Below are positions 15,087-24,034 of a stretch of 64,000 nt of DNA, in pieces (the first letter of the stretch is position 1; every line of letters starts with the position of its first letter). The DNA is from Thermoanaerobaculia bacterium (lineage in GTDB: Bacteria > Acidobacteriota > Thermoanaerobaculia > Multivoradales > Multivoraceae): NCBI GenBank assembly GCA_022826745.1, contig JAJDUI010000037.1:310001-374000 (forward strand). Reading direction: 5' to 3'. A model generated the notes under the pieces. That model searched no databases. It was not told the DNA's origin and saw nothing but the letters and a program-made list of their open reading frames with translations. Made by a program: the position numbers and the translations under genes.

Positions 15087-16100
15087 CTAGAGAAAGTCGG
15101 CCCCCGCGTGGTCCTCGAACGCGTCTGCCCGGCGGATGTAGCGGAGCACCATGTTGGTGCTCTTGTGCCGGGTGACTTCCATGATCTTGTCGAGGCGGGC
15201 GTGGTGGGCGGCGGCGCTCGTCACGAACCCGGCCCTCAGGGAGTGTCCCGAGTACTCGGCGGGGTCCAGACCGATGGTGTCCACGTACTGCTTCACGAGG
15301 CGAGCCACGTCTGACGGGCCGACAGCCCGGCCCTGCAGGTGTCCGCCTCGCCGCATCGTCCGGAACACCGGCCCGCGTTCGATGCGGGAAAGCGAGAGCC
15401 AGTCTCGAAGTCGCTCGACGGGGCGGATCGCCGTACCGTCCGGTATCGCGATGCGTTCGCCGCGTCCGTACGGATCCGTCTTCGACCGCCGGATGTCGAG
15501 GAACATGCCGTTGCGAGCCTTCGGTCCTCCCAGGAATTCGACGTCCTCGAACCGGAGGCCGCAGATCTCGGAGCGGCGGAGCGCCCCGGCGAAGCCGACG
15601 GCGAGCAGAGCGGCGTCGCGGGCAGCGATGAGCCGGTTCCCTTTCCGTCTGGCGCGCTCGTCGCAGCGTTCGAGGATCTTCACGATCTCGTGGTCCCGCA
15701 ACGCCTTGACCTGCCGGCACCGCATGCTGGACATTCGCCCCAGCGCCTGCAGGACGGTCGCGACGCTGGGATGACGAGCCGGAGAATCCCTGTCGCGTTC
15801 GCTGAACCGCCGGTTGATCGCCGCCAGACAGATTCTGAGCGTGCCCAGGGCGAGCGGTTCACCCTGCTTCGTGGTCGCGCCAGGCGAGCGTGGCGTCGAC
15901 GCCAGTCGGACCAGGAAATCCACGACGTCGGCTGGCGTCGCCTCCATCGGTTCCGTGTCCGTGCTGCGGCAGTAGGCGGCGAACCGCTTCCAGCCGGCAC
16001 GATAGGCGATCCGGGTGTTCTCCGCGAGCGACCTTCGGATCACCTCGCTGGCGAGAGGCCTGCTCGGCCTCGCCGAGTTTGCGCGGCCGGTCCGGGCCAT
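15087..16100 (-). CDS. Tyrosine recombinase/integrase (copy 1)
   Basis: The 337-residue site-specific recombinase has an N-terminal SAM-like core-binding domain (AENTRIAYRAGWKRFAAYC) and a catalytic domain with GALRRSEICGLRFEDV (first Arg), GHSLRAGFVTSAAAH (HxxR), EVTRHKS and the nucleophile Tyr at about 321 in MVLRYIRRADAF. ATG at 16100 has a purine-rich AAGGCGGCGGA before it; upstream in-frame codons are not conserved. It is a full-length paralogue of the recombinase at 17676-18683, in the same orientation, and a DUF4143-type ATPase gene lies between the two. Its role, phage-type integration or cassette mobility, is unknown. Confidence 0.9.
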   Translation of the reverse strand: MARTGRANSARPSRPLASEVIRRSLAENTRIAYRAGWKRFAAYCRSTDTEPMEATPADVVDFLVRLASTPRSPGATTKQGEPLALGTLRICLAAINRRFSERDRDSPARHPSVATVLQALGRMSSMRCRQVKALRDHEIVKILERCDERARRKGNRLIAARDAALLAVGFAGALRRSEICGLRFEDVEFLGGPKARNGMFLDIRRSKTDPYGRGERIAIPDGTAIRPVERLRDWLSLSRIERGPVFRTMRRGGHLQGRAVGPSDVARLVKQYVDTIGLDPAEYSGHSLRAGFVTSAAAHHARLDKIMEVTRHKSTNMVLRYIRRADAFEDHAGADFL

Positions 16101-16490
16101 TCCGCCGCCTTCTTCGACAGTCCTGCTCTCGCGCCGATCCGCTGCGGCCACGGTGCCCCCCCAAGGTGCCCTTGAACCCTTGCACCGGCGCGCCGGACGG
16201 CCCATGGCGGGTATCGGTCCTGGAGGGCTACGGACCGGATCACCCGTGCATGACGGGGCTGACCGCTGCCTGACGGCCGCGTACAGGAGAGAAGAAAGCA
16301 CGTCATAAGGGGTGTTGTCAAGCCCTTCTCGGGCGAACCCGCCCAGTCCAGGCTCGATCAGCGTAAGCCCAAGCGGCAGAATCGCTTAGGCCGCGCCGAG
16401 GCCAGCCGCCGGGCCGAATGGCCCGGTGCCCCTTCTCTTGGCGTGAGGCCCTGCGGTTCTGGTAGTGTAACCGCCAGATCGGCAGCAGAA
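16101..16490. other. Intergenic region between divergent recombinase and ATPase genes
   Basis: This 390-bp stretch has no convincing gene. Frames here are extensions of the recombinase ORF without conservation. It must contain the promoters for both divergent genes. A near-palindromic pair GCGTAAGC (16360-16367) and GCTTAGGC (about 16385-16392) is visible; it could be a recombinase or regulator site, but that is a guess. Confidence 0.4.
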
Positions 16491-17648
16491 ATGGCGTTTC
16501 TAAGACGATTCTTCCGGCCCCCCGAGGCCAGTCACTTCCTGTTCGGCCCGAGAGGGACCGGCAAGTCGACGTTCCTGCGGCAAGCCTTCGCCGACGCGCT
16601 CTGGCTCGACCTCCTGCGGCCGGAGGTGGCGCAGCGGTTCGCTGCTCGGCCTGACCGGCTCAGGGAACTCGTCGACGGCGAGCCCGACGCCGAGGTCGTC
16701 GTCATCGACGAAGTGCAAAAGGTCCCCGCTCTGCTCGACGTGGTCCACCATCTGATCGAACGGGGCGGCCGGCGCGCCGCTCCGCGTTTCGTGCTGACGG
16801 GTTCTTCGGCCCGCAAGCTCAGGAGCGCCGGTGTCAATCTGCTGGCGGGCCGGCTGCTGCTTGCGCGGATGCATCCGTTCATGGCGGCGGAACTGCCTTC
16901 GTTCAACCTTGCTCTCGCACTTCGTCGGGGCCTTCTGCCCGTCGTGTGGGACTCGGATACACCGGACGCGACTCTCGCTTCCTACGTAGCGGTCTATGTG
17001 CGGGAGGAGGTTCAGGCCGAGGGTCTGGTCCGACGGCTCGACGACTTTGCGCGTTTCGTGGAGGCTGTTTCGTTCTCCCATGGGTCCGTACTGAACGTTT
17101 CCGAAGTGGCTCGGGATGTCCACGCGAGTCGCAAGACCGTCGAGGCGTACATCGGGATCCTCGAGGATCTCTACCTGGCCTTTCGGCTTCCGGTGTTCCG
17201 GCGTCGTCAGAAGCGCCAGCTCACGGTTCATCCGAAGTTCTACTGGTTCGACGCGGGCGTGTTCCGCTCGGTTCGTCCGGCTGGCCCGCTCGATCGCCCG
17301 GAGGAGATCGAGGGGGGAGCCCTGGAGGGGCTGGTGGCCCAGCACCTGCGCGCGTGGATCGACTATTCGGGCTCGAACGCGAACCTGTCTTTCTGGCGAA
17401 CGAAATCGGGCACCGAAGTGGACTTCGTCGTGTACGGGGAAGAGGGCCTGTGGGCCTTCGAGGTGCAGAACAGCGCCGCCGTGCGCGGACGCGATCTGCG
17501 TGGGCTTCGCGCCTTCCTGGAGGACTATCCGGAGGCTCAAGCGCGCCTTCTCTACCGTGGCGAGGAGCGGCTGGAGGTTCAGGGCATCCGCTGCGAACCG
17601 TGTGAAGCGTATCTGGCCGGGATCAGGCCGGGCCAGTTGCTCGGTTGA
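16491..17648 (+). CDS. AAA family ATPase with DUF4143 domain
   Basis: The 385-residue ATPase has Walker A GPRGTGKST at residues 19-27, Walker B VVVIDEVQK at about 69-77, a sensor-like FVLTGSSARKLR, and a C-terminal DUF4143 nuclease-like region with ENQ-type motifs GTEVDFVV and WAFEVQNS (a PD-(D/E)xK-like D...ExQ/K pattern). Such proteins are widespread, often mobile or patchily distributed, and poorly understood. ATG at 16491 is chosen because conserved sequence begins there; the ORF is open to 16443. It is flanked by two paralogous tyrosine recombinases, suggesting it is cargo of a mobile cassette. Confidence 0.85.
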   Translation: MAFLRRFFRPPEASHFLFGPRGTGKSTFLRQAFADALWLDLLRPEVAQRFAARPDRLRELVDGEPDAEVVVIDEVQKVPALLDVVHHLIERGGRRAAPRFVLTGSSARKLRSAGVNLLAGRLLLARMHPFMAAELPSFNLALALRRGLLPVVWDSDTPDATLASYVAVYVREEVQAEGLVRRLDDFARFVEAVSFSHGSVLNVSEVARDVHASRKTVEAYIGILEDLYLAFRLPVFRRRQKRQLTVHPKFYWFDAGVFRSVRPAGPLDRPEEIEGGALEGLVAQHLRAWIDYSGSNANLSFWRTKSGTEVDFVVYGEEGLWAFEVQNSAAVRGRDLRGLRAFLEDYPEAQARLLYRGEERLEVQGIRCEPCEAYLAGIRPGQLLG

Positions 17649-17675
17649 TGAGTGCGGAGGCGTCTCGATCGGCGG

Positions 17676-18683
17676 CTAGAGGAACGCCGCCCCGGCGTGA
17701 TCCTCGAAGGCGTCGGCGTGCCGGATGTACCGCATCACCATGCCCGGGCTGGTGTGCCGGGTGACCTCCATGATCTTGTCGAGCCGCGCTCCGTGAGCCG
17801 CCGCGCTCGTCACGAAGCCCGCTCTCAGCGAGTGGCCCGAGTAGTGAGCGGGGTCCAGGCCGATGGCGGCCACGTAGCGTTTGACCAGACGCGCGACGTC
17901 CGTCGGGTGCAACGGCCTTCCCTGGACGTGGCCGCCGCGCCGCATCGTCTGGAACAGCGGCCCCCACTCGATGCCGGAAAGCGCCAGCCAGCGGCGGAGC
18001 CTGGCTGCGGGCCGGAGCAGACGGCCCTCCGGCACGGCGACGCGCTGGCCGCGGCCGAACTGGTCCGTCTTCGACCTGCGGATGTGCAGGAACATCCCCG
18101 CGGCCTTGCGGGACGCGCTCAGGAACTCCACGTCCTCGAACAGAAGGGCGCAGAGCTCTGAGCGCCGGAGCGCCGCGGCGAAGCCGATGGCCACGAGCGC
18201 GGAGTCCCGGACCGCGATGAGACCGCGTCCGTCGTTCGTCGCCTGCTCGTCACAGCAGGCCAGGATGCGCCCGATCTCGTCCTCGCGCAGCGCCTTCACC
18301 TGACGCTCCCGCCGGTCCCGCCGGCGTCCCAGTCCCCGCAGCACGGCGACCACTCTGAGGTCGTCCACGGGAGAGGGCCGGTTCCGCTCGCGGTACTTGC
18401 GCTTGATCGCCGCGAGATAGACCCGGATCGTGGCCACGGACAGCGGCTCCCGCCTGCCCGTCGTGGCCCTGGGCGACCGGGGTTGCGAGGCCATCCTGAC
18501 GATGAAGCCGGCCACGTCGGCCGGCGTCGCGTCCATTGGCTTCTTGCCGGCCTCATCGCAGTAGGCGGCGAAGCGGCGCCAGCCGTTGCGGTAGGCGCGG
18601 CGGGTGTTGGCGGACAGCGAGGTCCGAAGTGCGTCCCGGACGGAGAACACGCGTTCTGCGTCCGGCCTGTTTCTGGTGTTCAC
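17676..18683 (-). CDS. Tyrosine recombinase/integrase (copy 2)
   Basis: The 335-residue paralogue of the 15087-16100 recombinase aligns along its whole length (SANTRRAYRNGWRRFAAYC, MDATPADVAGF, AALRRSELCALLFEDVEFL, GHSLRAGFVTSAAAH, IMEVTRH, Tyr at about 319 in MVMRYIRHADAFEDHAG). All catalytic residues are present. GTG at 18683 is preferred: AAGGAG lies 10 bases upstream. An ORF extension to 18770 has no similarity to copy 1. It ends 27 bp from the convergent ATPase gene. Copies 1 and 2 form a direct repeat about 2.6 kb apart at protein level, with clear DNA similarity in the catalytic region. Confidence 0.88.
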   Translation of the reverse strand: MNTRNRPDAERVFSVRDALRTSLSANTRRAYRNGWRRFAAYCDEAGKKPMDATPADVAGFIVRMASQPRSPRATTGRREPLSVATIRVYLAAIKRKYRERNRPSPVDDLRVVAVLRGLGRRRDRRERQVKALREDEIGRILACCDEQATNDGRGLIAVRDSALVAIGFAAALRRSELCALLFEDVEFLSASRKAAGMFLHIRRSKTDQFGRGQRVAVPEGRLLRPAARLRRWLALSGIEWGPLFQTMRRGGHVQGRPLHPTDVARLVKRYVAAIGLDPAHYSGHSLRAGFVTSAAAHGARLDKIMEVTRHTSPGMVMRYIRHADAFEDHAGAAFL

Positions 18684-19256
18684 GTATACGTAGCTCCTTG
18701 GCGGAACGACAGGCACGCCGTTCCACCTTGCAGGGAAGTCAGTCCGTCGTGGCTGACCTGCCGCCGCCAAAGCTCGTTTGCGGACCGGGCAACAGCCACT
18801 CGGTCAGGGCGCCGATCGACACCCCTCTGGAAACCCCCAACAACCTGAACCCCGGTGTGATTCCGCCCTTCGAGTCGGCAGGGGCATGACCAGCCCGCTC
18901 GTCCGGGCGTAGTTTCTTTTGTTCAATGCGCCGATTGACGTGCGTATTCGAGGCAAGTTCCGCACCGGCATTTAGCAACACATAACACCCCTAGTAAGGC
19001 AGTAACGTGCCTCGCACGACGGGTTCAGAGCGGGCACCGAATGGCGTCGCGGGCTGATCCTGCGAATCCCGAGCAATGAGAGCACGGCACTCTTTTCCCT
19101 GGAGGTGATGCGAGCCCGAACAGGCAATCCGGCGGACGTTCCGCTGGACTAGCTGAGAGACAGATTTATGGCGGGGGTCGTCCCCGTCATCTTGGACAAG
19201 GGGCCAATCGCCCCAGGTTTTGCCGGCGCGGAAGGCGCCGGACAAAAGGAGAACAA
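18684..19256. other. Long intergenic leader upstream of the secreted protein gene
   Basis: This 573-bp stretch is noticeably less G+C-rich than its surroundings and holds no convincing ORF. It separates the divergent recombinase from the secreted-protein gene and so must contain the latter's promoter and probably a long 5' leader. The last 35 bases hold a hairpin and a strong ribosome binding site, listed separately. Confidence 0.5.
19223..19251 (+). promoter_or_regulatory. Leader hairpin and strong ribosome binding site
   Basis: CCGGCGC (19223-19229) and GCGCCGG (19235-19241) form a perfect 7-bp stem with a 5-base loop. Shortly after comes AAAGGAG (19245-19251) and, 5 bases on, the GTG at 19257. 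A stable stem just upstream of an exposed Shine-Dalgarno often protects the mRNA 5' side or tunes translation; that role is inferred. Confidence 0.55.
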
Positions 19257-20978
19257 GTGAAGAACTATCTCATGTTCGCGCTCATGATGGGTGCGATCGC
19301 TTCAGTGGCCTTCGGCCAGGTCGGCGTTGCCGATCCTGTGACGGCCACGATCGACTGCCCGGCCGACGAGTGCCATGTCGCTCCGTACTTCAAGGGCGAG
19401 GGCGGCTTCATCGGCGAGATCGCCGATGGTTTCGACGAGGTCGCCTTCGTCGTCGACTGCGGCATCGTCAATACCTCGGGGACGGCCGAACCGAACTCCG
19501 ATGGCATCGTGGCCGAGCTCCTGGTCATGGACAATGGTCTCGCCTGTGCCGATGGCGGCTCGGTCGAGATCCACGGTCTGATGGACGGCGGTTGGTACTG
19601 GATCAACGACACCGACAACTCGGCGGTCGCCTCTCTGATCGCCAAGGATGCGCTCGGCAACGCCGCGACGGCTCCGGCCAATCCCGGCGGGACCGACATC
19701 ACGCTCGATACGCCGGAGGACGGCATGACGAGCATCATCAAGCAGGCCAGCACGGGTCGTATCGGCATTCTGCATCACATCCTGCCGGAGCCGACGGCTG
19801 CCGCTGCAGACCTGTGCGGTCCCTACTGGGACGACGGTGACGAAACCTTCTACAACGACACCAGCAGCTGCATGCTGGGTAGTGGCGCAGCGAAAATCGT
19901 CATGACCGGACCTGGCCGCAATGGTCGGGAGACGCGCCTGTCCGGTTCCGTCGAGCGGAACGTGTCGACCGCGTCGGCTAGCGCCGTCACGGTGTCGTTT
20001 GGCCTCTGGAGCGCCGCTACCGCCGCTCCCGGGACGGCCGCGACGGGGCATCTCATCGGAACGTCCGGTAGCTCCACGCTGGTTGGCCACGACATCACGC
20101 TGCCTGCGGCGTTGCGTCCGTGGTTCAGTGTCGAGCCGTTCGCTGCGGACTTCACGATCGACGTCCTCTCTCCTGCGGCTACCACCTTGGGGGAAGCAGG
20201 GATTGTGGAACTCGGCGGTGATGTCCTCTCCGAGATGACGCCGATGTCGGTGGTTGCTGGAACTCCGGATCGCAGCCTTGCTGCTACTAGTCCGACTGGC
20301 TCTGCCGGCCTACAGGACGACAACCTCGGCACCGACGCCGACGGCAACGCCATCCCGGAGATCACCAACGGCTGGGGGATGTTCGAAGGAGAGATCACGT
20401 ACTGCAGGCAGGCGACGAGCAGGAACGAGGATGGCGATCTGCTTCTTCACTTCGCCACTTCGGCGGGCGGCGTCGTCATGCTGGAGTCAGATCCGGATGG
20501 GACGACCGGGCCCTTGAGTGGACTGGCCGCCGATGCCGTCTGGAGTGCTCAGCTCACTTGGGCGCAAGCCTGGAACGGTGCGAACACCGACAGCAGCAAG
20601 TTCATCAGCATCCTCACGATGGACTTGAACGACCCCGCGACTCCCGATGTCGCTGCCGACGACACCTCGGTCCCCGAGGTCGTGTGCGCCGTCACCGAGG
20701 GCGAGACCGTCGAGGTCAACGGTACCGGTGGTATCGAGATCGCGGCCACATCCCAGGTGTGCAATGACAGAACGAAGGAAACGGTTCGGCTTCGGATCAC
20801 TGCACCTCTGATTCCGGCACGGGCTGCGAACGACAGCACTCCGCCCATCGGGTGGGCTGGAAGGATCGACGGCGTACACATCGCCGCACAGACCACTCTT
20901 GACGTGCTCTGCCCTGCGGCGTCGGCATCGACGACGTCTCGGGACCTCGTTCCTGACAACCCGTTCCCGGTCGACTAA
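19257..20978 (+). CDS. Acidic secreted protein of unknown function
   Basis: The 573-residue protein has a clear Sec signal peptide (MKNYLMFALMMGAIASVAFG, GTG start) and a mature region rich in Asp, Ala, Gly, Thr and Ser with several scattered cysteines (DCPADECH, SSCMLGSG, EVVCAVTEG, DVLCPAAS). No membrane segment follows and no catalytic motif is recognised. It could be a surface or S-layer-like protein, but nothing proves this. The strong AAAGGAG site with ideal spacing, long leader and less G+C-biased codon choice (more GCT, GAT, GTT) suggest high expression or a different origin from its neighbours. No operon partner. Confidence 0.75.
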   Translation: MKNYLMFALMMGAIASVAFGQVGVADPVTATIDCPADECHVAPYFKGEGGFIGEIADGFDEVAFVVDCGIVNTSGTAEPNSDGIVAELLVMDNGLACADGGSVEIHGLMDGGWYWINDTDNSAVASLIAKDALGNAATAPANPGGTDITLDTPEDGMTSIIKQASTGRIGILHHILPEPTAAAADLCGPYWDDGDETFYNDTSSCMLGSGAAKIVMTGPGRNGRETRLSGSVERNVSTASASAVTVSFGLWSAATAAPGTAATGHLIGTSGSSTLVGHDITLPAALRPWFSVEPFAADFTIDVLSPAATTLGEAGIVELGGDVLSEMTPMSVVAGTPDRSLAATSPTGSAGLQDDNLGTDADGNAIPEITNGWGMFEGEITYCRQATSRNEDGDLLLHFATSAGGVVMLESDPDGTTGPLSGLAADAVWSAQLTWAQAWNGANTDSSKFISILTMDLNDPATPDVAADDTSVPEVVCAVTEGETVEVNGTGGIEIAATSQVCNDRTKETVRLRITAPLIPARAANDSTPPIGWAGRIDGVHIAAQTTLDVLCPAASASTTSRDLVPDNPFPVD

Positions 20979-21159
20979 GGGAAAGCAAAGGGTTACACGG
21001 TGGCGTCCCAGGGGTTCATTCGGGTGATCATCAGCACCCGACTCCTTGCTCCGGGACGCTGCCGGGCAGCGATGGAGGTTCAAACTTAGGCCGTCTGTCC
21101 AACAAAACCTGAGTGATGAAAAGCGCATAACCCGCTCTTCGTCGCTGCCAACCTCCCCC

Positions 21160-21188
21160 GGGGCGGCAGGCTTCCAGCCTGCCGCCCC
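21160..21188 (+). terminator. Strong 13-bp hairpin, terminator-like
   Basis: GGGGCGGCAGGCT (21160-21172) and AGCCTGCCGCCCC (21176-21188) form a perfect 13-bp stem with loop TCC, followed by TTCTTCTTT. It lies 182 bp after the secreted-protein gene and just before the phosphatase start, so it can end the upstream transcript. The same sequence would be read in frame if the phosphatase began further upstream. It could alternatively be a dispersed hairpin repeat. Confidence 0.55.
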
Positions 21189-21195
21189 TTCTTCT

Positions 21196-22131
21196 TTGCG
21201 CGATACAGTCGACCGCGCCGTGCCCCAGATTCCGACCGACACCTGGCAGGCCGAGATTCGGGCCGAACTCGCCAATCTCGAGGAGATCGGCCTGGCGACG
21301 AAGCCGGAGCCGGGCGACCTGCCGAGCCTGTGCGGCGTGGAGGTGCACGGGATCTCGCTGCCGCTGCTGCGGGCGATCGGCGGCGACCACCTGATCTACC
21401 TCGACTTCAAGCAGCGCTACGACCTGGACCGCCGGCTTCGCGAGGCGGAAGCGGCCGGCCGGGCGGAGGTCGTTGCCGGCCTCCGCAAGTGCCAGCAGCG
21501 GGCCGGAGTGCTGGTGGCCGACGTCTCCGGGCACAAGGTGACGGACGCCCTGGTCGCGGCCATGCTCCACCAGGCCTTTCTGCTCGGGGCGTACTACGAG
21601 CTCGACCTCTTCGGCGAGATCACGACGCGGCTCTTCGAGCACATCAACCAGCGCTTCTACAAGTCGACCACCCTGAACAAGTACCTCACGATGGTCTACG
21701 GCGAGGTGTCCGAACAGGGCAGGTTCCGCTTCTTCTCGGCCGGCCACCCGGCGCCCCTTGTGTTCGCCGGGCGTCCGGGCCGCATCGAGCACCTGCCCGA
21801 AGACCAGCTCGTTCGCTTCCCGCCGGTCGGCATGTTCGCGTCGAACGCCTACATGGACGAGCGCGTCGACCCGGGTCCCCTCGGCTACAAGCGGCCCTAC
21901 GAGGTCAGCGAGGTGGAGCTGCTCGAGGCCGGCGACCTGCTGCTTCTGTACACGGACGGCTTCGCCGAGCACGGCGGCGGCCGGTATCTGGAAGAGCGAG
22001 CCGAGGCGCTGCTGGAGGCCGTTCGGGGCGAGTCGGCGCCGGAGATCTGCGAGCGTCTGCGTGAGGACGTGCTGGCCTTCGCGGCGCCGGAGGACGACAT
22101 CACGTTCGTCGTGGTGAAGAAGACGGAGTGA
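21196..22131 (+). CDS. SpoIIE-type PP2C serine/threonine phosphatase
   Basis: A PP2C-like phosphatase of the RsbU/SpoIIE group, normally acting on anti-anti-sigma factors in stress or developmental signalling. Motifs: VLVADVSGHKVTDALVAAML (metal-binding Asp), RFFSAGHPAPLVF, LLLLYTDGFAEHGG and PEDDITFVVVKK near the end. The catalytic domain covers nearly the entire protein; no sensor domain is attached, so input must come from a partner. The start is unclear: TTG at 21196 and GTG at 21220 are possible and neither has a strong ribosome binding site. The open frame continues upstream through a terminator-like hairpin to 21046, which I judge non-coding. Confidence 0.85.
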   Translation: MRDTVDRAVPQIPTDTWQAEIRAELANLEEIGLATKPEPGDLPSLCGVEVHGISLPLLRAIGGDHLIYLDFKQRYDLDRRLREAEAAGRAEVVAGLRKCQQRAGVLVADVSGHKVTDALVAAMLHQAFLLGAYYELDLFGEITTRLFEHINQRFYKSTTLNKYLTMVYGEVSEQGRFRFFSAGHPAPLVFAGRPGRIEHLPEDQLVRFPPVGMFASNAYMDERVDPGPLGYKRPYEVSEVELLEAGDLLLLYTDGFAEHGGGRYLEERAEALLEAVRGESAPEICERLREDVLAFAAPEDDITFVVVKKTE

Positions 22132-22180
22132 CCTCGGCTATCGTAGAAGGCCCGCGCTGACAACCTGGAGGGCCTCGCCG

Positions 22181-24034
22181 ATGACCAAGCCCGGTCTCCT
22201 TGCTCTCGCCCTGACCGCTCTCGCCTGCGGCGTGCCCGCGGGCGAAGAGGCCACCCGCGCCGCCGGAGGCGCCGGAGTCGCGGCCGCCACGCCGGCCGAC
22301 CGAGTCGCCCTGTTCGGCGACATGCACATTCACACGATGTACTCGCACGACGCCTTCATGGGCACGGTCCGCACGACCCCCGACGACGCCTACCGGTTCG
22401 CCAGGGGAGAGGCGATCCCGCACCCGTCGGGTGAGTCGATCCGGCTCTCCGGGGCGCCGCTCGACTTTCTTGCCGTGACCGACCACGCGGAGTACCTGGG
22501 CGCCCTGCCGGCGCTGATCGACCCGGACAGTCCCACCTATGGACATCCCCTGACCGAGGATCTGTTCAGCGGCCAGGGCGGCGCGGCTCGGGCGCGGCTG
22601 GGAGCGCTGAGCCGGTTGCGGGAACTCGCCGCCACGGGCGACCCGATCAACGGCCCGGAGGTGCGGGCGAGCGCCTGGCAGCGGATCATCGAGGCCGCCG
22701 AGCGGCACAACGATCCGGGTCGGTTCACCGCCCTGATCGGCTACGAGTACACGAGGGGAGTCGGTGGCCGCCACGTGCACCGGAACGTGATCTTCCGCGG
22801 CGGCGAAGCGCCGGAGCTGCCCTTCAGTTCCCTGGACGGCGACCCCGAGGATCTCTGGAACTGGCTCGATGGCCTGCGCGAGCAGGGGATCGAGGCGCTG
22901 GCGATGCCGCACAACATGAACCAGAGCGACGGCCTGGCCTTTCCCGACCGGGAGACCTGGAAGGGGGCGGAGATCGACGCGGAGTTCGCGGCCAAGCGGA
23001 TCCGGAACGAGCCGGTGGCCGAGATCAGCCAGCAGAAGGGCACGTCGGAGGTCCATCCGTCGCTGTCGCCGAACGACGAGTGGGCCGACTTCCAGATCGT
23101 CCAGTACTACCTGGACCGGGTGAACAACACGGATCCGATTTCCATCTTCAAGGGCGGCTACTGGCGGGACGCACTGCTGACCGGGCTCGAGATGGAGGAG
23201 CGCCTGGGCGTGAACCCCTACGCCCTCGGCGCGGTCGGTTCGAGCGACAGTCACGTCAGCGCCGGCTCCTACGAGGAGAACAATCGCTTCAGCTCGAGGA
23301 CGAACACGCCCCAGGCCCGCGGTTCCGCCTACCGCGAGGAGGACGGCGGCTGGGAGAACTTCTGGACGCCGCGCCAGGCCACTCACGGTACCGGCGGCCT
23401 GGCCGGAGTGTGGGCTGCCGGGAACACCCGCGCCGCGATCTTCGACGCACTGAAGCGCCGCGAGTCGTTCGCCACCTCGGGCACCCGCATCCGGGTGCGC
23501 TTCTTCGGCGGCTTCGGACTCGATGAGGCCGTGGCCGAGGCCGCGGACCCGATCGCCGCCGCGTACGAACATGGCGTGCCGATGGGCGGCGACCTCGAAG
23601 CCGGCAACAGCGGCGCGCCGAGCTTCCTGGTCTGGGCGCTCCGCGACCCGGAGAACGCCTGGCTGCAGCGGGCCCAGGTCATCAAGGGCTGGCTGGAGGA
23701 CGGCGAGGCGCAGGAACAGGTCTACGACGTCGTCTGCTCCGACGGCCTGGAGCCGGATCCTGAAACCCACCGCTGCGACGACAACGGCGCCCAGGTCAAC
23801 CTGGACGACTGCTCGATCAGCCGGGACAAGGGTGCCGTCGAACTCCGGACCACCTGGACCGACCCGGACTTCGACCCGGGCGCCCGTTCCTTCTACTACG
23901 TCCGCGTGCTCGAGAACCCGACCTGCCGCTGGTCGACCTGGGACGCGCTCAGCCTCGGCATCGAGCCGAACCCTGACCTCCACGCCACCCACCAGGAACG
24001 GGCGTGGAGTTCCCCGATCTGGTACACGCCGTAG
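22181..24034 (+). CDS. DUF3604 lipoprotein
   Basis: The 617-residue exported protein starts with a short hydrophobic signal and a lipobox-like cysteine (LALALTALACG, Cys16). The DUF3604 domain has PHP-like metal motifs: GDMHIHTMYSHDAF, FLAVTDHAEYLG, LIGYEYTRG, AMPHNMNQSDG and SSDSHVSAGSYEEN. The family is abundant in marine heterotrophs and is presumed to be a metal-dependent hydrolase, but its substrate is not settled. ATG at 22181 follows GGAGG with 9-base spacing. It ends with TAG directly abutting the TAG of the convergent quinoprotein gene. Confidence 0.9.
   Translation: MTKPGLLALALTALACGVPAGEEATRAAGGAGVAAATPADRVALFGDMHIHTMYSHDAFMGTVRTTPDDAYRFARGEAIPHPSGESIRLSGAPLDFLAVTDHAEYLGALPALIDPDSPTYGHPLTEDLFSGQGGAARARLGALSRLRELAATGDPINGPEVRASAWQRIIEAAERHNDPGRFTALIGYEYTRGVGGRHVHRNVIFRGGEAPELPFSSLDGDPEDLWNWLDGLREQGIEALAMPHNMNQSDGLAFPDRETWKGAEIDAEFAAKRIRNEPVAEISQQKGTSEVHPSLSPNDEWADFQIVQYYLDRVNNTDPISIFKGGYWRDALLTGLEMEERLGVNPYALGAVGSSDSHVSAGSYEENNRFSSRTNTPQARGSAYREEDGGWENFWTPRQATHGTGGLAGVWAAGNTRAAIFDALKRRESFATSGTRIRVRFFGGFGLDEAVAEAADPIAAAYEHGVPMGGDLEAGNSGAPSFLVWALRDPENAWLQRAQVIKGWLEDGEAQEQVYDVVCSDGLEPDPETHRCDDNGAQVNLDDCSISRDKGAVELRTTWTDPDFDPGARSFYYVRVLENPTCRWSTWDALSLGIEPNPDLHATHQERAWSSPIWYTP

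Noticed and set aside
16101..16301. N-terminal extension of recombinase copy 1 up to 16301
   Set aside because: The extra residues have no counterpart in copy 2 and a better ribosome binding site precedes ATG 16100.
18739..18981. Minus-strand 80-residue ORF in the leader of the secreted protein gene
   Set aside because: No ribosome binding site, no recognisable sequence and biased composition; more likely untranslated.
12255..19000. Integrative element using tRNA-Ser as attachment site
   Set aside because: No copy of the tRNA 3' end was seen near the recombinases, and the phosphorelay gene in between looks chromosomal.
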